A stretch of 64,000 nucleotides of DNA from Klebsiella huaxiensis (lineage in GTDB: Bacteria; Pseudomonadota; Gammaproteobacteria; Enterobacterales; Enterobacteriaceae), in the NCBI RefSeq assembly GCF_003261575.2, contig NZ_CP036175.1, positions 5,704,001 through 5,768,000 of the forward strand. The letters run 5' to 3'. Position numbers and translations under genes: made by a program. How positions within the stretch are numbered: the stretch's first letter is position 1; each line of letters opens with the position of its first letter. The notes under the pieces were generated by a model. It was not told the DNA's origin, did not search any database, and saw nothing but the letters and a program-made list of their open reading frames with translations. Of this stretch, positions 25,328-35,791 are shown piece by piece.

Positions 25328-27595
25328 TTAGAAGTGCGTATTCACGCTGACATAAAACGTCCGTCCTGACTCGTTATAGGTCTCCGCGCCTGCACCATAC
25401 AGATAAGCACCGGTCGTCGAGTTCCCCGTCGTCTGCGCATTCCCGGCGCGATAGTGGCGAATATCAAACAGATTATCCACTCCGCTGGTCAGGCTCAGGT
25501 TTTTGTTCACATCCCAGGTCGCACTAAGGCCGACAATGCTGTACGGACTGACTTCGTTCAGCTCGCTGCCGGACACCGCTTCCCCCTTATAGTTGAAGCG
25601 CTTTGGTTTCTGGCGACCATACCAGGTGAAGGTGCTCTGCAATGAGAGATCGTCGCGTACCTGCCAGCTTAGGGTTGAGTTAAGCGTAAACTGCGGGATC
25701 ACCGACAGACGATCGCCGGTGGTTTTGTTCTTACTCTGCAACATCCACGTCAGGTTGTTGCTCCAGTTGACCGTTTCACTCACTGGCAGGTTTAACGAGC
25801 CCTCCAGCCCTTCGACCAGCGCCTTCGGTACGTTTTCCCACTGATAAATATTGGTGGTGCCGTTGCTGGCGGTGCTGACCGCCGAGTAGCCGGACTCTAT
25901 CTTGTTGTGGTAGTCGTTACGGAAGTAAGTCAGCCCAGCCTGATAGCCGTCATGCTTGTACTCCAGGCCAATCTCTTTATTGACGCTGGTTTCTGCCTTC
26001 AGGTCGCTATTGCCCATCAAATAACAGGCGGAGCTGCTGGCATAGCAACCCTGTCCGTTGCTGTACAGAATATAGTTCGGATTGAGCTGATAGAGGTTCG
26101 GCGCTTTATAGGCGCGAGCAATCCCCAGCTTCAAAGTCCAGTCATCCGACAGCCCCTGCGAGAGGTTCAGCGACGGACTCCAGTTATTGCCGACGATGCT
26201 GTGGTGGTCAAAACGCAGAGCGGGCGTCAGCATGGTGCTATCGGTCAGTGCAATATTGTCTTCGGTAAACAGCGAGAAAATCTCAGCGCTGGAATACGGA
26301 CTACGGCCGGTTGCCGAGATGCCGTCAATAGAGCCATAAGAGAGAGACTGGGTCGTCGATACGCCATCTTTCATCCGCTGCTGGTTCCACTCGGTCCCCA
26401 GCGTCAGGTTTTGCTCAAACCCGAAGGTAAACGGAATATTCACCTCGCTGTGCAATAGCACATCCGCCAGGTCGATATCGGAGAATTCGCTCCCCGAGAA
26501 GATCCCTTCCGTTCCGCCCGCCAGCCCCTCGTTCATGCGCGAGTTACGGGTGTGCTCATACTGAGCATAAGTATTGCTGGTCACGCCATTATCCCAGCCG
26601 CCGGTCCACGTCACCCCGTAAGTCTGGCGATAGAGGCGGTTAGTCTCTTTGCCGTACATACTTTTCACCAGCGTGCTGGTGTTGGTATTTTGCGTGTCGC
26701 CAGCGTACAGATTACCCTGACGGCTGTAGCCGGTTTCGAACTCCAGCGCCTGCATCGGCGCAAACTCCCAGCGCAGTTTGCCGTGGATATCTTTGTTCTC
26801 TACGCCTTCACGTCCCGCTGGATAAGAGCCCGCATAGGTACCGGTTCGTGCCGCTTCGTGGCCGGAGTTAATATCCTGGGCGTCGGCCTGCGTTTTGCTC
26901 AGGTTGCCCCATAGATTAAAGCTAACCTCATCCGACAGCGGGCCGTTAAGACTAAAGTTAGTGCGCTTCGTCGATCCCTCTTTACGGTGCTGAGGAGCGT
27001 TCATATAGGTATTCCAGGAACCATGCCATTCGCTGGTCGCCGGTTTAGTGACAATATTAACCACCCCGCCCATTGCGCCATTACCGTAGCGGGCCGCCGC
27101 AGGGCCGCGAATGACATCGATATGGTCGATCATTTCTGCCGGAACCCAACTGGTATCACCGCGCGTATCACGGTCTCCGCGCCAACCATAGCGCACGGAG
27201 TTACGGCTGGTCACCGGTTTACCGTCTACCAGAATCAGCGTGTTCTCCGGTCCCATACCGCGAATATCGACCTGGCGGTTATTACCGCGCTGGCCGCTGG
27301 TGGAGTTGCCGGTAAGGTTGACGCCCGGTTGGGTTCGAATCAGTTCTGAAACGTCGCGAGCCGGTGGATGCTTGCGGATTTCATCGGCGGTAATAGTGGA
27401 TACGCCGGGGGCTTGCAGGTTCTGCGTTGCCGCGGTCACGACCATCGTTTCATCGTGATTTTCTGCGGCAATCGCCGTATCGGATTTCTTTGTTTCGTCT
27501 GAAGTGTTGCCCTCGGCGGCCAGCGCTGGCAGCGCCACCCCCAGGATAGCCATGTGGATCAGCACAGCCAGCGAGTAGTGCGAAGTGTGTTTCAT
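25328..27595 (-). CDS. FepA-type TonB-dependent siderophore receptor (paralogue)
   Basis: Outer-membrane receptor of 755 residues. Signal peptide MKHTSHYSLAVLIHMAIL...LAA, TonB box near residues 49-56 (DETMVVTAA), plug domain to about residue 200 (GVSTITADEIRKHPPARD, RGPAAARYGNGAMGG), then a 22-strand barrel ending in Phe (VNTHF). It runs collinear with E. coli FepA (746), sharing long blocks including the TSGQRGNNRQ motif, so the ligand is probably ferric enterobactin or a related catecholate such as its glucosylated or hydrolysed forms. fepA itself belongs to the ent-fep cluster elsewhere; this is an extra copy like IroN or PfeA. A Fur-like box lies upstream. Confidence 0.93.
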   Translation of the reverse strand: MKHTSHYSLAVLIHMAILGVALPALAAEGNTSDETKKSDTAIAAENHDETMVVTAATQNLQAPGVSTITADEIRKHPPARDVSELIRTQPGVNLTGNSTSGQRGNNRQVDIRGMGPENTLILVDGKPVTSRNSVRYGWRGDRDTRGDTSWVPAEMIDHIDVIRGPAAARYGNGAMGGVVNIVTKPATSEWHGSWNTYMNAPQHRKEGSTKRTNFSLNGPLSDEVSFNLWGNLSKTQADAQDINSGHEAARTGTYAGSYPAGREGVENKDIHGKLRWEFAPMQALEFETGYSRQGNLYAGDTQNTNTSTLVKSMYGKETNRLYRQTYGVTWTGGWDNGVTSNTYAQYEHTRNSRMNEGLAGGTEGIFSGSEFSDIDLADVLLHSEVNIPFTFGFEQNLTLGTEWNQQRMKDGVSTTQSLSYGSIDGISATGRSPYSSAEIFSLFTEDNIALTDSTMLTPALRFDHHSIVGNNWSPSLNLSQGLSDDWTLKLGIARAYKAPNLYQLNPNYILYSNGQGCYASSSACYLMGNSDLKAETSVNKEIGLEYKHDGYQAGLTYFRNDYHNKIESGYSAVSTASNGTTNIYQWENVPKALVEGLEGSLNLPVSETVNWSNNLTWMLQSKNKTTGDRLSVIPQFTLNSTLSWQVRDDLSLQSTFTWYGRQKPKRFNYKGEAVSGSELNEVSPYSIVGLSATWDVNKNLSLTSGVDNLFDIRHYRAGNAQTTGNSTTGAYLYGAGAETYNESGRTFYVSVNTHF

Positions 27596-28204
27596 GGAAT
27601 ATGCCCTGTTTTCTTTTATTGCTGTCGGGGCACGCCTTCTTCATCAGTCAGATAAACAACGGCAGTGACTTCCATGCATAGGGCAACGTCTCTGGTTTTG
27701 GCGTAAGCAGAGCCCTCCCGATGCAATACCGGGATATCGATTCAAAATTTACGCCAAAAATAGAAAATTTTGCCCTGGCAACACGAAGAAATAAACGCGC
27801 CACGCTATTCTTTGATAGTGTTTGCCGATCAGCACGCAATAGGATTATTGTGCCGAACCACGTTATTAGAAATGAGATTTATTATCAAGTTGATAGTTAT
27901 TCATCATGCAAATAAATTAAAATACAACAGCAAAAACAGATAGATGAAAATTTTTAAATCTATTTAATACCATGACCAAATTAAACAAATGAATTGTATC
28001 TACATTAAAAAAACACAATTCATCCATATTATTTCCACAATTATTTAAGTAAGTTCTGTTTTATTATTGCAATATAAATACTGATCTTGTTAATTAATAA
28101 AATAATTAACATCCAGATTTGTAGTCCCTCATACATGCTTGCCATGCATGCTAACTACACAGGATTGACTAGAATAAAACAATCCCCCTGCGGAGCACCG
28201 CGCC
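27596..28204. other. Divergent intergenic region of the FepA-type receptor and MltF-type genes
   Basis: About 600 bp, increasingly AT-rich to the right, with no convincing gene. It holds the Fur-like site and the promoters of both flanking genes. Short frames here lack ribosome sites. Confidence 0.5.
27868..27886 (-). promoter_or_regulatory. Candidate Fur box
   Basis: On the minus strand GATAATAAATCTCATTTCT matches the 19-bp Fur consensus GATAATGATAATCATTATC at 12 positions. Similar GATA/TATC motifs continue to 27905. It is about 275 bp upstream of the receptor start, so the leader would be long. Confidence 0.4.
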
Positions 28205-29755
28205 ATGAACACCCTGTCGTCATATCGATACCTTATCGGCTGGCTGACCTGCCTTGCCGCCCTGCTATTTTTCAGTTCGGTTAACGCGGCCTCAGAAAAT
28301 AAACGCGCTGAGCCAGATGAACGCGAGGCCCTTGAACTTAACGTCGAGGATATGTTGCAACCATGGCAGGGCGATTTGCCGGGTATGCTCGACCGACGAA
28401 CAATCCGGGTTTTAACCACCTACAGCAAAACCTTTTTCTTTATCAACAAAGGCACCCAGCGCGGCGCCACGCACGATATCTTTATGGAGTTTGAACGCAG
28501 CCTGAATCAAAAATTAGCGAAAGAGAAGAAGCTTAAGCATCGCCATCTCAAAGTGCGGATCATTTTTGTTCCCGTTGCCCGCGACCAGCTCATCAGCGCG
28601 CTTAACGCCGGTAAAGGGGATGTTATTGCCGCTAACCTGACCATCACACCGGAACGTCAACAGCAAATGACGTTTACCGCGCCTATCTATTCCCACGTTC
28701 AGGAACTGCTGCTTTCTGGCCCTGGCTCTCCTAAAGTGGAAAATCTGCAACAACTCTCCGGCAAAACGGTATTTGTGCGTACATCGTCGAGCTATTACGC
28801 AAGTCTGGTTGCGCTCAATGCGCACTTTGCGCAAGAGTCCCTGCCGCCCGTGATGATTAAACCAGCCCCCGAAGCGCTGGAGGATGAAGATTTAATAGAG
28901 ATGCTCAGCGCCGGACTTATCCCGCTGACCGTGGTCGATCGCCATAAGGCGATGTTCTGGAAACAGGTTTTTCCAAAAATTCAGGTTCACCAGGACATCA
29001 TTCTGCGCAACGAGGGCAATATTGGCTGGGCGGTACGCAGCAACAGCCCTCAGCTCCTCGCGTTACTTAATCATTTCATCAAAGAAAACAGCCAGGGCAG
29101 CAAGCTGGGTAATACGATCCTGCTGCGCTATCTGAAAGATGCTAAATACGTTAAAAACGCGGCGGCGCAGAAAGAGCGACGTAAGTTTCTCACGATGGTG
29201 GAAATTTTCCGTAAATACGGCGATCGCTATGACGTCGACTGGCTGCTGATGGCGGCGCAGGGGTATCAGGAGTCGCGGCTTAATCAGTCGGTGCGGAGCC
29301 ACGTTGGCGCAATTGGCGTCATGCAGGTGATGCCGAATACCGGTAGGGAGCTGAAGGTCGGCGATATTAAGCAGCTCGATCCCAATATCCATGCCGGGGT
29401 GAAATATATGCGCTGGATGATAGACCACTATTATGGGGATGAACCGATGACTCAGCTTGATAAGGCGCTGTTCTCATTTGCTTCTTATAACGCCGGTCCC
29501 GCGCGCATCGCCCGACTGCGTACCGAGACCAAAAAGCGCGGCTTTGACCCCAACGTTTGGTTTGGCAACGTCGAGTATCTGGCCGCCGAAAAGATTGGTT
29601 CCGAGACCGTGACCTATGTGAGCAATATTTATAAGTACTACATCGCTTACCGGTTGATCGTCGATGAAATGGCGCGTAAGCAGCAGGCGACAACGGAATC
29701 AAAAAATCAGACTGCTCCGGCAACAAACGCGCAGACCGCGCCGGCCACACCGTAG
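28205..29755 (+). CDS. MltF-type membrane-bound lytic transglycosylase (paralogue)
   Basis: Periplasmic murein lytic transglycosylase of 516 residues with the MltF layout: N-terminal hydrophobic export segment (about 8-28), a solute-binding-protein type 3 domain (about 65-300, with TTYSKTFFFINKG and GDVIAANLTITPER), then an SLT lysozyme-like domain (about 345-475). The catalytic Glu is in QGYQESRLNQ, followed by GAIGVMQVMP and the AGPARIARLR helix. Tail is Pro/Ala/Thr-rich. No lipobox Cys, so it is held by its N-terminal helix or secreted. E. coli mltF lies elsewhere (next to purL), so this is an additional member. Terminator follows, then convergent ssb. Confidence 0.9.
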   Translation: MNTLSSYRYLIGWLTCLAALLFFSSVNAASENKRAEPDEREALELNVEDMLQPWQGDLPGMLDRRTIRVLTTYSKTFFFINKGTQRGATHDIFMEFERSLNQKLAKEKKLKHRHLKVRIIFVPVARDQLISALNAGKGDVIAANLTITPERQQQMTFTAPIYSHVQELLLSGPGSPKVENLQQLSGKTVFVRTSSSYYASLVALNAHFAQESLPPVMIKPAPEALEDEDLIEMLSAGLIPLTVVDRHKAMFWKQVFPKIQVHQDIILRNEGNIGWAVRSNSPQLLALLNHFIKENSQGSKLGNTILLRYLKDAKYVKNAAAQKERRKFLTMVEIFRKYGDRYDVDWLLMAAQGYQESRLNQSVRSHVGAIGVMQVMPNTGRELKVGDIKQLDPNIHAGVKYMRWMIDHYYGDEPMTQLDKALFSFASYNAGPARIARLRTETKKRGFDPNVWFGNVEYLAAEKIGSETVTYVSNIYKYYIAYRLIVDEMARKQQATTESKNQTAPATNAQTAPATP

Positions 29756-29787
29756 AAACCCGGCTGACAATTTACTTTTCAAAATAG

Positions 29788-29811
29788 AAAAAGCCCCAAA
29801 TGGGGCTTTTT
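29788..29811. terminator. Bidirectional terminator between the MltF-type gene and ssb
   Basis: aaaaagcccc/ggggcttttt stem with a 4-nt loop between convergent genes. Confidence 0.9.
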
Positions 29812-29857
29812 CAGAGATGACTTCACAACGTCTGACTTACAAAGCAAAACGGCGCAC

Positions 29858-30394
29858 TTAGAACGGGATATCGTCGTCAAAGTCCATCGGCGGTTCATTG
29901 GAAGGTGCTGCCGGAGACTGCTGCTGCGGACGAGACTGCGCGCCGCCGCTGAACTGGTTGCCCCCCTGCGGCTGCTGAGGTTGACCCCAACCGCCCTGCT
30001 GCTGACCGCCTGCGTTGCCACCTGCCGGAGCGCCTGCGCCCTGCTGACGGCCGCCGAGCATTTGCATCGTGCCGCCAACGTTAACCACGATCTCGGTGGT
30101 GTATTTTTCCTGACCGGATTGATCGGTCCATTTACGGGTACGCAGCTGGCCTTCGATATAGACCTGGGAACCCTTACGCAGGTATTCTCCAGCCACTTCT
30201 GCCAACTTACCGAACAGCACCACGCGGTGCCATTCAGTCTGCTCTTTCATCTCACCGGTCGCTTTGTCACGCCAGGATTCGGAAGTAGCCAGCGTAATGT
30301 TGGCAACTGCGCCACCACTAGGCATATAGCGTACTTCCGGGTCCTGGCCCAGGTTACCGACGAGAATCACCTTGTTTACGCCTCTGCTGGCCAT
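29858..30394 (-). CDS. ssb: Single-stranded DNA-binding protein
   Basis: Tetrameric ssDNA-binding protein of replication, repair and recombination, 178 residues as in E. coli. OB fold in residues 1-112 ([41 protein letters not shown]), then a Gly/Gln/Pro-rich linker and the acidic tip MDFDDDIPF that docks partner proteins. Divergent from uvrA with a LexA box between them. Marks the right end of the accessory block. Confidence 0.98.
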   Translation of the reverse strand: MASRGVNKVILVGNLGQDPEVRYMPSGGAVANITLATSESWRDKATGEMKEQTEWHRVVLFGKLAEVAGEYLRKGSQVYIEGQLRTRKWTDQSGQEKYTTEIVVNVGGTMQMLGGRQQGAGAPAGGNAGGQQQGGWGQPQQPQGGNQFSGGAQSRPQQQSPAAPSNEPPMDFDDDIPF

Positions 30395-30545
30395 GTTTGT
30401 CTCTCCTGAATGCGTTTATTAATAAATAGTGTAAACGCGCGAGTGTACCATTTCCAGGTGGTATTTTGATAGCTGCGAAGAAGCTTCCAGATATCACGCG
30501 CGACCTGACATTTTTACACAGCCCATCGGAAAATGCATTCCAATA

Positions 30546-30561
30546 CTGTATATTCAAACAG
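30546..30561. promoter_or_regulatory. LexA (SOS) box between ssb and uvrA
   Basis: CTGTATATTCAAACAG fits CTGT-N8-ACAG and lies about 85 bp upstream of uvrA, as in E. coli where it controls uvrA and one ssb promoter. Confidence 0.92.
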
Positions 30562-30644
30562 GTTAAATTGTGTCATAATTAGCCGTTTCTGCCGTTTGTC
30601 CTTCAAGCAAATCAGGCAATCCGCGTATCTACCGGGAAAGGTGA

Positions 30645-33470
30645 ATGGATAAGATCGAAGTTCGGGGCGCCCGCACCCACAATCTCAAAAATATCAACCT
30701 CGTCATCCCACGCGACAAACTCATTGTCGTCACCGGGCTTTCGGGTTCAGGCAAATCCTCACTGGCTTTCGACACCTTGTATGCCGAAGGACAGCGTCGT
30801 TACGTTGAGTCGCTCTCCGCCTATGCACGGCAGTTCCTGTCGCTGATGGAGAAACCTGATGTTGACCACATCGAAGGGCTGTCGCCAGCGATTTCCATTG
30901 AACAGAAATCAACGTCCCATAACCCCCGCTCAACGGTAGGTACGATTACCGAAATTCACGACTACCTGCGTCTGCTGTACGCTCGCGTCGGTGAACCTCG
31001 TTGCCCGGATCACGACGTCCCGCTGGCGGCGCAAACCGTCAGCCAGATGGTCGATAACGTGCTCTCGCAGCCGGAAGGTCAGCGTCTGATGCTGCTGGCG
31101 CCGATCATTAAAGAGCGCAAAGGTGAGCATAACAAAACGCTGGAGAACCTCGCCGGGCAAGGATACATCCGCGCAAGGATCGACGGCGAAGTCTGCGATC
31201 TCTCCGATCCGCCGAAGCTTGAACTGCAAAAGAAACACACCATCGAAGTGGTAATCGACCGCTTCAAGGTGCGCGAAGATCTCAGCACGCGTCTGGCCGA
31301 GTCCTTTGAAACCGCGCTGGAGCTTTCCGGCGGGAGCGCCATCGTCGCCAATATGGACGATCCCAAAGCGGAAGAGCTGCTATTTTCCGCTAACTTCGCC
31401 TGCCCGATTTGCGGCTACAGCATGCGCGAGCTCGAACCGCGCCTGTTCTCCTTCAACAATCCGGCAGGCGCTTGTCCAACCTGCGACGGCCTGGGCGTAC
31501 AGCAATATTTCGACCCTGAGCGCGTCATTCAGAACCCGGAGCTATCGCTGGCGGGTGGCGCGATTCGTGGTTGGGATCGGCGCAATTTTTACTATTTCCA
31601 GATGCTGAAATCGCTGGCGGAACATTATGAATTCGATGTTGAAGCACCGTGGGGCACGCTGAACGCCAATGTGCAGAAAGTCGTTCTATACGGCTCAGGC
31701 AAAGAGAATATTGAATTCAAATACATGAACGATCGCGGCGACACTTCCGTTCGCCGTCATCCGTTCGAAGGCGTTTTACATAATATGGAGCGCCGCTATA
31801 AAGAGACCGAATCCAGCGCCGTGCGCGAAGAGCTGGCGAAATTCATCAGCAACCGCTCTTGCACCAGCTGCGGCGGCACGCGTCTGCGTCGCGAAGCACG
31901 ACACGTATTCGTGGAAAATACGCCGCTGCCGACCATCTCGGATATGAGCATCGGCCACGCGATGGACTTCTTCAACAATCTGAAGCTATCCGGTCAGCGC
32001 GCGCAAATCGCCGAGAAAGTGCTGAAAGAGATTGGCGATCGTCTTAAATTCCTCGTTAACGTCGGCCTGAATTACCTGACGCTTTCCCGTTCGGCGGAAA
32101 CTCTCTCCGGCGGTGAGGCTCAGCGTATCCGCCTCGCCAGCCAGATCGGCGCAGGTTTGGTCGGCGTGATGTACGTGCTGGATGAGCCCTCTATCGGCCT
32201 ACACCAGCGCGATAATGAGCGTCTGCTCGGCACCCTGATCCACCTGCGTAATCTCGGCAACACCGTTATCGTTGTCGAGCACGATGAAGACGCCATTCGC
32301 GCCGCTGACCACGTTATCGATATCGGCCCAGGTGCTGGCGTACATGGCGGTCAGGTCGTGGCCGAAGGTAAGCTGGAAGATATTATGGCGGTGCCGGAAT
32401 CGCTGACCGGCCAGTTTATGAGCGGTAAACGCAAAATTGAGGTGCCGACACAGCGCGTGCCCGCCAATCCGGAAAAAGTGCTGAAGCTGACCGGCGCGCG
32501 TGGCAACAACCTGAAAGACGTGACGCTGACGCTGCCGGTGGGCCTGTTTACCTGCATTACCGGTGTATCCGGCTCGGGTAAATCAACGCTGATTAACGAT
32601 ACGCTGTTCCCGATCGCACAGCGCCAGCTTAACGGTGCAACCATCGCGGAACCCGCACCGTACCGCGACGTTCAGGGGCTGGAGCACTTCGATAAAGTCA
32701 TCGACATCGACCAGAGCCCCATTGGCCGGACACCGCGTTCCAACCCGGCAACCTACACTGGCGTCTTTACGCCGGTCCGTGAACTGTTTGCTGGCGTCCC
32801 TGAATCACGTTCACGTGGCTATACGCCGGGCCGCTTCAGCTTTAACGTACGCGGCGGGCGCTGTGAAGCCTGCCAGGGCGATGGCGTGATCAAAGTCGAA
32901 ATGCACTTCTTGCCGGATATCTACGTGCCGTGCGACCAGTGCAAAGGCAAGCGCTATAACCGCGAAACGCTGGAGATTAAGTACAAAGGCAAAACGATTC
33001 ATGAAGTGCTGGATATGACTATTGAAGAAGCGCGTGAGTTCTTTGATGCGGTTCCGGCGCTGGCGCGTAAGCTCCAGACCCTGATGGATGTCGGTTTGAC
33101 CTATATTCGCCTTGGTCAGTCAGCGACCACGCTCTCCGGCGGTGAGGCCCAGCGCGTCAAGCTGGCCCGTGAGCTGTCCAAACGCGGTACCGGGCAGACG
33201 CTGTATATCCTTGATGAACCGACTACCGGTCTGCACTTTGCCGATATCCAGCAGCTGCTGGAAGTTCTGCATCAGCTGCGTGACCAGGGCAATACCATTG
33301 TGGTGATCGAACACAATCTGGACGTTATCAAAACGGCTGACTGGATTGTCGACCTCGGTCCAGAAGGCGGTAGCGGCGGCGGTGAAATCCTCGTTTCCGG
33401 AACGCCTGAAACCGTCGCCGAGTGTGAAGCTTCATATACTGCACACTTCCTCAAACCAATGCTGAAGTAA
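30645..33470 (+). CDS. uvrA: Excinuclease ABC subunit A
   Basis: Damage-recognition ATPase of nucleotide excision repair, 941 residues (E. coli 940). Two ABC modules: Walker [15 protein letters not shown] near residue 31 and [14 protein letters not shown] near 640, two LSGGEAQR signatures, and zinc modules CPICGY...CPTCDGLG and CEACQGDG...[10 protein letters not shown]. Complexes with UvrB. SOS-induced through the box at 30546. Confidence 0.98.
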   Translation: MDKIEVRGARTHNLKNINLVIPRDKLIVVTGLSGSGKSSLAFDTLYAEGQRRYVESLSAYARQFLSLMEKPDVDHIEGLSPAISIEQKSTSHNPRSTVGTITEIHDYLRLLYARVGEPRCPDHDVPLAAQTVSQMVDNVLSQPEGQRLMLLAPIIKERKGEHNKTLENLAGQGYIRARIDGEVCDLSDPPKLELQKKHTIEVVIDRFKVREDLSTRLAESFETALELSGGSAIVANMDDPKAEELLFSANFACPICGYSMRELEPRLFSFNNPAGACPTCDGLGVQQYFDPERVIQNPELSLAGGAIRGWDRRNFYYFQMLKSLAEHYEFDVEAPWGTLNANVQKVVLYGSGKENIEFKYMNDRGDTSVRRHPFEGVLHNMERRYKETESSAVREELAKFISNRSCTSCGGTRLRREARHVFVENTPLPTISDMSIGHAMDFFNNLKLSGQRAQIAEKVLKEIGDRLKFLVNVGLNYLTLSRSAETLSGGEAQRIRLASQIGAGLVGVMYVLDEPSIGLHQRDNERLLGTLIHLRNLGNTVIVVEHDEDAIRAADHVIDIGPGAGVHGGQVVAEGKLEDIMAVPESLTGQFMSGKRKIEVPTQRVPANPEKVLKLTGARGNNLKDVTLTLPVGLFTCITGVSGSGKSTLINDTLFPIAQRQLNGATIAEPAPYRDVQGLEHFDKVIDIDQSPIGRTPRSNPATYTGVFTPVRELFAGVPESRSRGYTPGRFSFNVRGGRCEACQGDGVIKVEMHFLPDIYVPCDQCKGKRYNRETLEIKYKGKTIHEVLDMTIEEAREFFDAVPALARKLQTLMDVGLTYIRLGQSATTLSGGEAQRVKLARELSKRGTGQTLYILDEPTTGLHFADIQQLLEVLHQLRDQGNTIVVIEHNLDVIKTADWIVDLGPEGGSGGGEILVSGTPETVAECEASYTAHFLKPMLK

Positions 33471-33477
33471 GTTCATC

Positions 33478-33510
33478 TGCCTCTTCTCGTCACGGGAAGA
33501 GGCATCATTT
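33478..33510 (+). terminator. Terminator of uvrA
   Basis: tgcctcttc/gaagaggca stem just past the uvrA stop, followed by atcatttcat. Confidence 0.75.
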
Positions 33511-33962
33511 CATCACCGATGCCGCGGTAACGCCTGTTGATCGGCCGCTGCTCAGGCAAGAGGATAGCCAGATTCGTCAGCTATTCAGCCTGGCGTTAAA
33601 CAATAGCGATACGCTACGGCAGGATAATCTGCTCGTACTGGAGCAAAACTACCAGCGGCTATACGCGCAAGTATCCAGCCAGGATACCGCACTGGCGCCG
33701 GAGTCAATACGGCGGAGTGGTTACAGCTAATAAAAGACATCATTAACGATGATGATAGCGGCATCCGCGACGCCGGAACGCTAACGCTTCAGGCCTTACA
33801 GGAGAAGGCGCGGGGCTGGTTGACCCAGGACTATCTGATTCTGCTGCAAGGGCAGCGTGATATTGCCGCCATTCGTGCTAACAACGAACGTATCGCGATG
33901 CAGACGCATCGCTGCTTCGACTCTTTGATATCACGCTGCTGGCGCTATTAGGCGGCCTGTAG
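33507..33962 (+). pseudogene. Decayed gene remnant between uvrA and yjbR
   Basis: No intact frame, but three successive plus-strand frames read as protein: frame 1 to about 33705 (TPVDRPLLRQEDSQIRQ, LFSLALNNSDTLRQDN), frame 2 from about 33706 (NTAEWLQLIKDIIND, LQALQEKARGWLTQDY), and a third frame at the end (LLRLFDITLLALLGGL, stop at 33960-33962). Two frameshifts and loss of the start are needed to explain this. The order of helical soluble part then hydrophobic C-terminus suggests a truncated membrane-associated protein. The family was not recognised. E. coli has no gene here. Confidence 0.6.
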
Positions 33963-33965
33963 TTT

Positions 33966-34319
33966 TTATGACAACAACTTGCGCTTACTTTCAGGGAGCA
34001 TATCAAGCGCCTGCTGGTAAGAAGCATCGACCAGGTAGTAAATCTGTGAATCCGGCAGGGAGCCGTCAAGGAACACCGTACTCCAGTGGGCTTTATTCAA
34101 ATGTCTACTGGGACGAACATCGTGATGCTGCTCCCGCAACAGCTGAGCAAGCTCCGGGCTGGCCTTTAACGATACTGCAGGCCGATTGTCTTCCACCTCT
34201 TTTACCATCGCAAACAACACGTCTGCCACTTTGATCTGCGTGGCTTTCCAGTCGCTATGCACGCTTTGCTCCGCACCCGATTTCGCCATGCAGTAGCGCA
34301 ATAACTCCGAAATTGTCAT
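33966..34319 (-). CDS. yjbR: YjbR/CyaY-like fold MmcQ-family protein
   Basis: Cytoplasmic protein of 117 residues, the length of E. coli YjbR. Family features are the KPEL-like core AVSLKASPELAQLLREQHHDVRPSRHLNKAHWSTVFLDGSLPDS. Relatives adopt a CyaY-like fold and have been suggested to bind DNA, but the function is unknown. Starts 2 bp after the yjbQ stop, so the two are an operon. Confidence 0.93.
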   Translation of the reverse strand: MTISELLRYCMAKSGAEQSVHSDWKATQIKVADVLFAMVKEVEDNRPAVSLKASPELAQLLREQHHDVRPSRHLNKAHWSTVFLDGSLPDSQIYYLVDASYQQALDMLPESKRKLLS

Positions 34320-34321
34320 CT

Positions 34322-34738
34322 TTATTCCCCTGTGAGCGTCGCGATGATATGGCGCGATCCGCCGTGAATACGGTGCTCCCCTAGCCAGATACCCTGCCAG
34401 ATCCCCAGTCTAACGCGCCCGTCCTGAACAGGTAGCATCAGCGATACGCCAAGCATCGACGACTTAATGTGCGAGGGCATATCATCGGGACCTTCATAAT
34501 CGTGTTCATACGGCGCGTTGTCCGGCACAGCATTGAGAAAATGCTGTTCCATGTCGTAGCGAACGGTCGGATCGCAGTTTTCGTTTAGCGTCAGGGAAGC
34601 CGATGTATGTTGGAGCAGCAGATGCAGCAGGCCGGTCTTAACGCGCGACAGCTCGCGAATTTGACCCAGAACTTCATCAGTGACCAGGTGAAAGCCCCGA
34701 GATTTCGGCCCTAAGGTCAGAGTTTGCTGATGCCACAT
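34322..34738 (-). CDS. yjbQ: YjbQ family (UPF0047) protein
   Basis: Cytoplasmic protein of 138 residues of the UPF0047/secondary thiamine-phosphate synthase-like family. The signature is complete: [28 protein letters not shown], then [19 protein letters not shown] with the conserved His residues and [12 protein letters not shown]. Weak thiamine-phosphate synthase activity has been reported for the E. coli member; the real role is unsettled. Upstream of yjbR in one operon. Confidence 0.94.
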   Translation of the reverse strand: MWHQQTLTLGPKSRGFHLVTDEVLGQIRELSRVKTGLLHLLLQHTSASLTLNENCDPTVRYDMEQHFLNAVPDNAPYEHDYEGPDDMPSHIKSSMLGVSLMLPVQDGRVRLGIWQGIWLGEHRIHGGSRHIIATLTGE

Positions 34739-34820
34739 GAACGACTCCTTTTACCAGTGAATCCTCCTAAGTGTGCAGCAATAAGCAAAAAGGTAAAACC
34801 TTTGACGCTTTATTTTGCAC

Positions 34821-34852
34821 AAAAAAACGGCAGTTTGCGGGCTGCCGTTTTT
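34821..34852. terminator. Terminator between aphA and yjbQ
   Basis: aaacggcag/ctgccgttt stem with A-run and T-run flanks. On the minus strand it lies 30 bp past the aphA stop. Confidence 0.88.
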
Positions 34853-34880
34853 ACGATAAATGATTAACTCGCCTGGCGGC

Positions 34881-35594
34881 TTAATATTCCGAATTCACAA
34901 TCACCTCTTCGCCCTGAGCTCCCGCCATCGGCAGTGGCTTATAGGACGAGTTTGAAGCCCGCAGGATGCGGATACCACGAGCACCGACGTCGCGAGCAGC
35001 GGCAATATCATTATCTGAATCACCGTAGAAGACTTTGATGTCCTTCTCCTGCAACCATTGCGTCTTTGTATTCTGTCCCGGCTTGTCGCCGGCAAAAATA
35101 ACCGGATTCATATTCGTGGCCGGGATCAGGAAATCATCCTGCAAGGTTTTTGATACCGTTTCTGTTTTGGTCTGGCTGCGGCCGGTGACAAAATAGATGC
35201 TATCGCCGCGCTTCACGTGCATAACAATCAGCTGGCGCGCCACTTCTTTTGGCATGCTGAATTCATCCCAGCCGTTGTTCATTTTTTCCCAGAACTCCGG
35301 GTTTTTTAGATAATCATCGCTGCCGGGAGAATAGGTTTTCTGCCCGCGCCAGAAGCCAGGGCTGGAAAACAGAACCGTATCATCAATATCAAAGCCGACG
35401 GCCATCGGCTGGCGTCCCAACAGGCTATTTTCAATCTGAGCCACGGAAACCCAATGGATAGGTGCCTGTTCGGCGAGTTTCGCCATATTAGTACCCGTCC
35501 ACAGCGGCTGCGGAGTGGAGGCACGGGCAACGACGGAGCTATTTAGCGTGAACAGTAAGCAGACGGCCCCAAAGGCCAGGGTGATCTTGCGCAT
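34881..35594 (-). CDS. aphA: Class B nonspecific acid phosphatase
   Basis: Periplasmic HAD-type phosphatase/phosphotransferase of 237 residues that removes phosphate from nucleotides and other esters. Signal peptide [15 protein letters not shown]...ARA. Catalytic motif [14 protein letters not shown] (Asp nucleophile), second motif [13 protein letters not shown], Lys in the GDKPGQN region and the metal-binding [11 protein letters not shown]. Single gene with its own terminator. Confidence 0.97.
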   Translation of the reverse strand: MRKITLAFGAVCLLFTLNSSVVARASTPQPLWTGTNMAKLAEQAPIHWVSVAQIENSLLGRQPMAVGFDIDDTVLFSSPGFWRGQKTYSPGSDDYLKNPEFWEKMNNGWDEFSMPKEVARQLIVMHVKRGDSIYFVTGRSQTKTETVSKTLQDDFLIPATNMNPVIFAGDKPGQNTKTQWLQEKDIKVFYGDSDNDIAAARDVGARGIRILRASNSSYKPLPMAGAQGEEVIVNSEY

Positions 35595-35791
35595 ATTTTT
35601 CCCTAAATAATCGAATCGTTATTATTTTCAATAATGTGTGTGCTTATTAATGCATCAAGACCTTAACCCCCACTGGCGCGGATAGGAAGGTTTTTCTACT
35701 CAGATGTCATATAAAAAGAGAATGATCACACTTCAGGAAGGGAATTACCCTCGCCAAAATATTGGCAAGGGCAAAAGCGGTCAGTAAAAAC
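35595..35791. other. Intergenic region between tyrB and aphA
   Basis: Promoter region of aphA. An inverted repeat ctcgccaaaatattggcaag lies at 35750-35769 just past tyrB and is the probable tyrB terminator. No gene seen. Confidence 0.5.
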
